Assembly: GCA_943789465.1 (NCBI GenBank)
Contig: CALSUF010000002.1
Location: forward strand, 186,001-250,000
Source: an uncultured Flavobacteriaceae bacterium
GTDB taxonomy: Bacteria > Bacteroidota > Bacteroidia > Flavobacteriales > Flavobacteriaceae
Reading direction: 5' to 3'
Length of the DNA stretch: 64,000 bases
Positions 62,474 through 64,000 of the stretch are shown here, in pieces; the first letter of the stretch is position 1, and every line of letters starts with the position of its first letter. Position numbers and translations under genes: made by a program. Below the pieces are notes generated by a model, which saw nothing but the letters and a program-made list of their open reading frames with translations, was not told the origin of the DNA and searched no databases.

Positions 62474-64000
62474 ATGGAATCCAACATTATACTCATTGCT
62501 TTAGGTGCAGCTGTCTTAGGACTTATCTTAGGATTAGCAATCTCTAAAGTTCGAGAAAAAAGTAACGCCTCTCAACTTACAAAAAACGCGAAACGAGAAG
62601 CGAGTTCAATCATCTCAAAAGCAAAATCAGAAGGAGAGTCGACAAAAAAAGATAAAATATTTCAAGCTAAAGAACGTTTTTTAGAATTGAAGTCAGAACA
62701 TGAACAGGTTATTTTGTCCAGAGAAAAGAAAATGAGCGAAGCAGAAAAACGCACTCGAGACAAAGAGTCACAAATCTCTTCAGAACTTTCTAAAAACAAA
62801 AAATTATCAGTTGATATTGAATCTAAAATCAAGGATTATGATCATCGCCTCGAAATTTTAAATAAACGTAAAGAAGAAGTTGAAAAAGCGCATAAGAGTC
62901 AAATTAAACAACTGGAAGTTATTTCTGGTTTGTCTGCCGAAGATGCTAAACATCAACTTGTCGAGTCATTAAAGTCTGAAGCAAAAAATGATGCTATGGT
63001 CTTTATTCAAGATACGATGGAAGAAGCGAAACTAACGGCAGAACAAGATGCTAAAAAAATCATCATTAATACGATTCAACGCATTGGAACTGAAGAAGCA
63101 GTAGACAATTGTGTATCCGTATTCAATATAGAATCGGACGATGTTAAAGGTCGAATTATTGGTCGTGAAGGTCGTAACATTAGAGCTATTGAAGCTGCGA
63201 CTGGAGTTGAAATTATTGTAGATGACACACCAGAAGCAATCATTTTATCCTGTTTTGATTCGGTCCGAAGAGAAGTTGCTCGTTTGTCCTTACACAAATT
63301 GGTAACAGATGGTCGTATTCATCCGGCACGTATTGAAGAAATTGTAAAGAAAACACAAAAACAAATAGAACAAGAGATTATTGAAGTTGGAAAAAGAACA
63401 GTGATCGATTTAGGTATTCATGGTTTACATCCAGAACTCATTAAAACAGTTGGACGTATGAAATACCGTTCTTCTTATGGTCAGAATCTATTACAACACT
63501 CTAGAGAAGTAGCCAAACTTTGTGGGGTAATGGCAGCTGAATTAGGAATTAATCCAAAGCTTGCCAAACGTGCTGGACTGTTACACGATATCGGAAAAGT
63601 GCCAGACGCAGAAGCAGATATGGAAACACCTCATGCTATTTTAGGAATGCAGTGGGCCGAAAAGTACGGAGAAAACCCAGAAGTTTGTAATGCTATTGGG
63701 GCTCACCATGACGAAATTGAAATGAAATCGTTAATGTCTCCAATTGTACAAGTCTGTGATGCTATTTCAGGGGCGCGTCCAGGAGCACGACGTCAAGTTT
63801 TAGATTCGTATATCCAACGTCTAAAAGATCTAGAGGAAATTGCTTTTGGATTTAGTGGGGTTCAAAAAGCCTATGCGATTCAAGCCGGTCGTGAACTTCG
63901 TGTGATTGTAGAAAGTGAAAAAGTGACAGATGAAAAAGCAGGTAACTTATCATTTGAAATTTCTCAGAAAATCCAAACAGACATGACTTACCCTGGTCAA
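62474..64000 (+). CDS. rny: ribonuclease Y, 3' end outside the window
   Basis: The frame is open for 509 codons from ATG 62474 to the window end and lacks about ten residues of the usual ~520. The N-terminal helix ([20 protein letters not shown]) anchors it in the membrane, followed by a coiled coil (~25-165), the KH domain ([21 protein letters not shown], ~232-252) and the HD domain ([14 protein letters not shown] with HSREVAKL and HHDEIE). The enzyme starts mRNA decay by endonucleolytic cuts. No stop codon is seen. It lies 19 bp after the 6S RNA terminator run. Confidence 0.96.
   Translation, partial: MESNIILIALGAAVLGLILGLAISKVREKSNASQLTKNAKREASSIISKAKSEGESTKKDKIFQAKERFLELKSEHEQVILSREKKMSEAEKRTRDKESQISSELSKNKKLSVDIESKIKDYDHRLEILNKRKEEVEKAHKSQIKQLEVISGLSAEDAKHQLVESLKSEAKNDAMVFIQDTMEEAKLTAEQDAKKIIINTIQRIGTEEAVDNCVSVFNIESDDVKGRIIGREGRNIRAIEAATGVEIIVDDTPEAIILSCFDSVRREVARLSLHKLVTDGRIHPARIEEIVKKTQKQIEQEIIEVGKRTVIDLGIHGLHPELIKTVGRMKYRSSYGQNLLQHSREVAKLCGVMAAELGINPKLAKRAGLLHDIGKVPDAEADMETPHAILGMQWAEKYGENPEVCNAIGAHHDEIEMKSLMSPIVQVCDAISGARPGARRQVLDSYIQRLKDLEEIAFGFSGVQKAYAIQAGRELRVIVESEKVTDEKAGNLSFEISQKIQTDMTYPGQ

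Overview
The window is AT-rich chromosomal DNA from a marine Flavobacteriaceae-type bacterium (Bacteroidota). The evidence is a set of genes typical of that family: a green-tuned proteorhodopsin divergent from a blh-type carotene dioxygenase, a complete-looking menaquinone gene set, lipoproteins with acidic residues after the lipobox Cys, the DUF6452/DUF6048 pair beside rlmD, CCC-motif membrane proteins, a DUF2853 gene, and TAnnTTTG-type promoter boxes. No tRNA, rRNA, IS element, prophage or CRISPR array was seen.

Layout. (1) 1-4935, minus strand: a light/redox stress cluster with a TIGR03643 protein (partial), an unknown protein, a bacterial (6-4)-photolyase/cryptochrome-like gene broken by one extra base, a 45-codon DUF2256 gene with a TTG start, a flavin reductase, an ABC1 kinase and a TetR-like regulator. 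An aquaporin follows at 5003-5662. (2) 6175-23923, plus strand: a large beta-1,3-glucan (laminarin) locus without SusC, SusD or HTCS genes. It has a glycosidase fused to an outer-membrane beta-barrel, two carbohydrate-binding lipoproteins, a GH16 laminarinase, a GH149-like beta-1,3-glucan phosphorylase, a GH17 lipoprotein, a GH30 lipoprotein, an MFS/GPH sugar transporter fused to a cytoplasmic GH17 domain, and a paralogous free GH17. (3) 24087-31404: comM, an aldehyde dehydrogenase, an RluA synthase, panB, a decayed collagen-like lipoprotein gene and dnaK. (4) 31442-33174: blh and proteorhodopsin. (5) 33312-42858: menaquinone genes (thioesterase, menF remnant, frameshifted menD, menB, menA, menC, menE) interleaved with a DUF2853 gene, an S1 RNA-binding protein and a CPBP protease. 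(6) 42845-64000: housekeeping genes including a carboxylase beta subunit, pirin, ettA, rlmD, rocD, gapN, a Smr protein, a TSP3 lipoprotein, a cysteine desulfurase, a TonB receptor, an M23 peptidase, zapA, a probable 6S RNA and rny (cut by the window end).

How the parts work together. The laminarin locus reads as a cell-surface to cytoplasm assembly line. Surface lipoproteins and GH16 capture and cut the polymer. The glycosidase-barrel fusion is the only outer-membrane pore-like protein in the locus. Lipoprotein GH17 and GH30 probably trim in the periplasm. The MFS-GH17 fusion imports oligosaccharides and may cut them as they arrive. The cytoplasmic GH17 and GH149 finish the job, the latter saving energy as glucose-1-phosphate. 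Proteorhodopsin could supply the proton gradient for such import. The two transporter-hydrolase fusions, one for each membrane, are the most unusual content of the window.

Four genes are damaged: photolyase and menD by one base each, the collagen-like lipoprotein and menF by many changes. Loss of menF and menD would block menaquinone synthesis unless another copy exists or the sequence has errors, so these need checking against reads.
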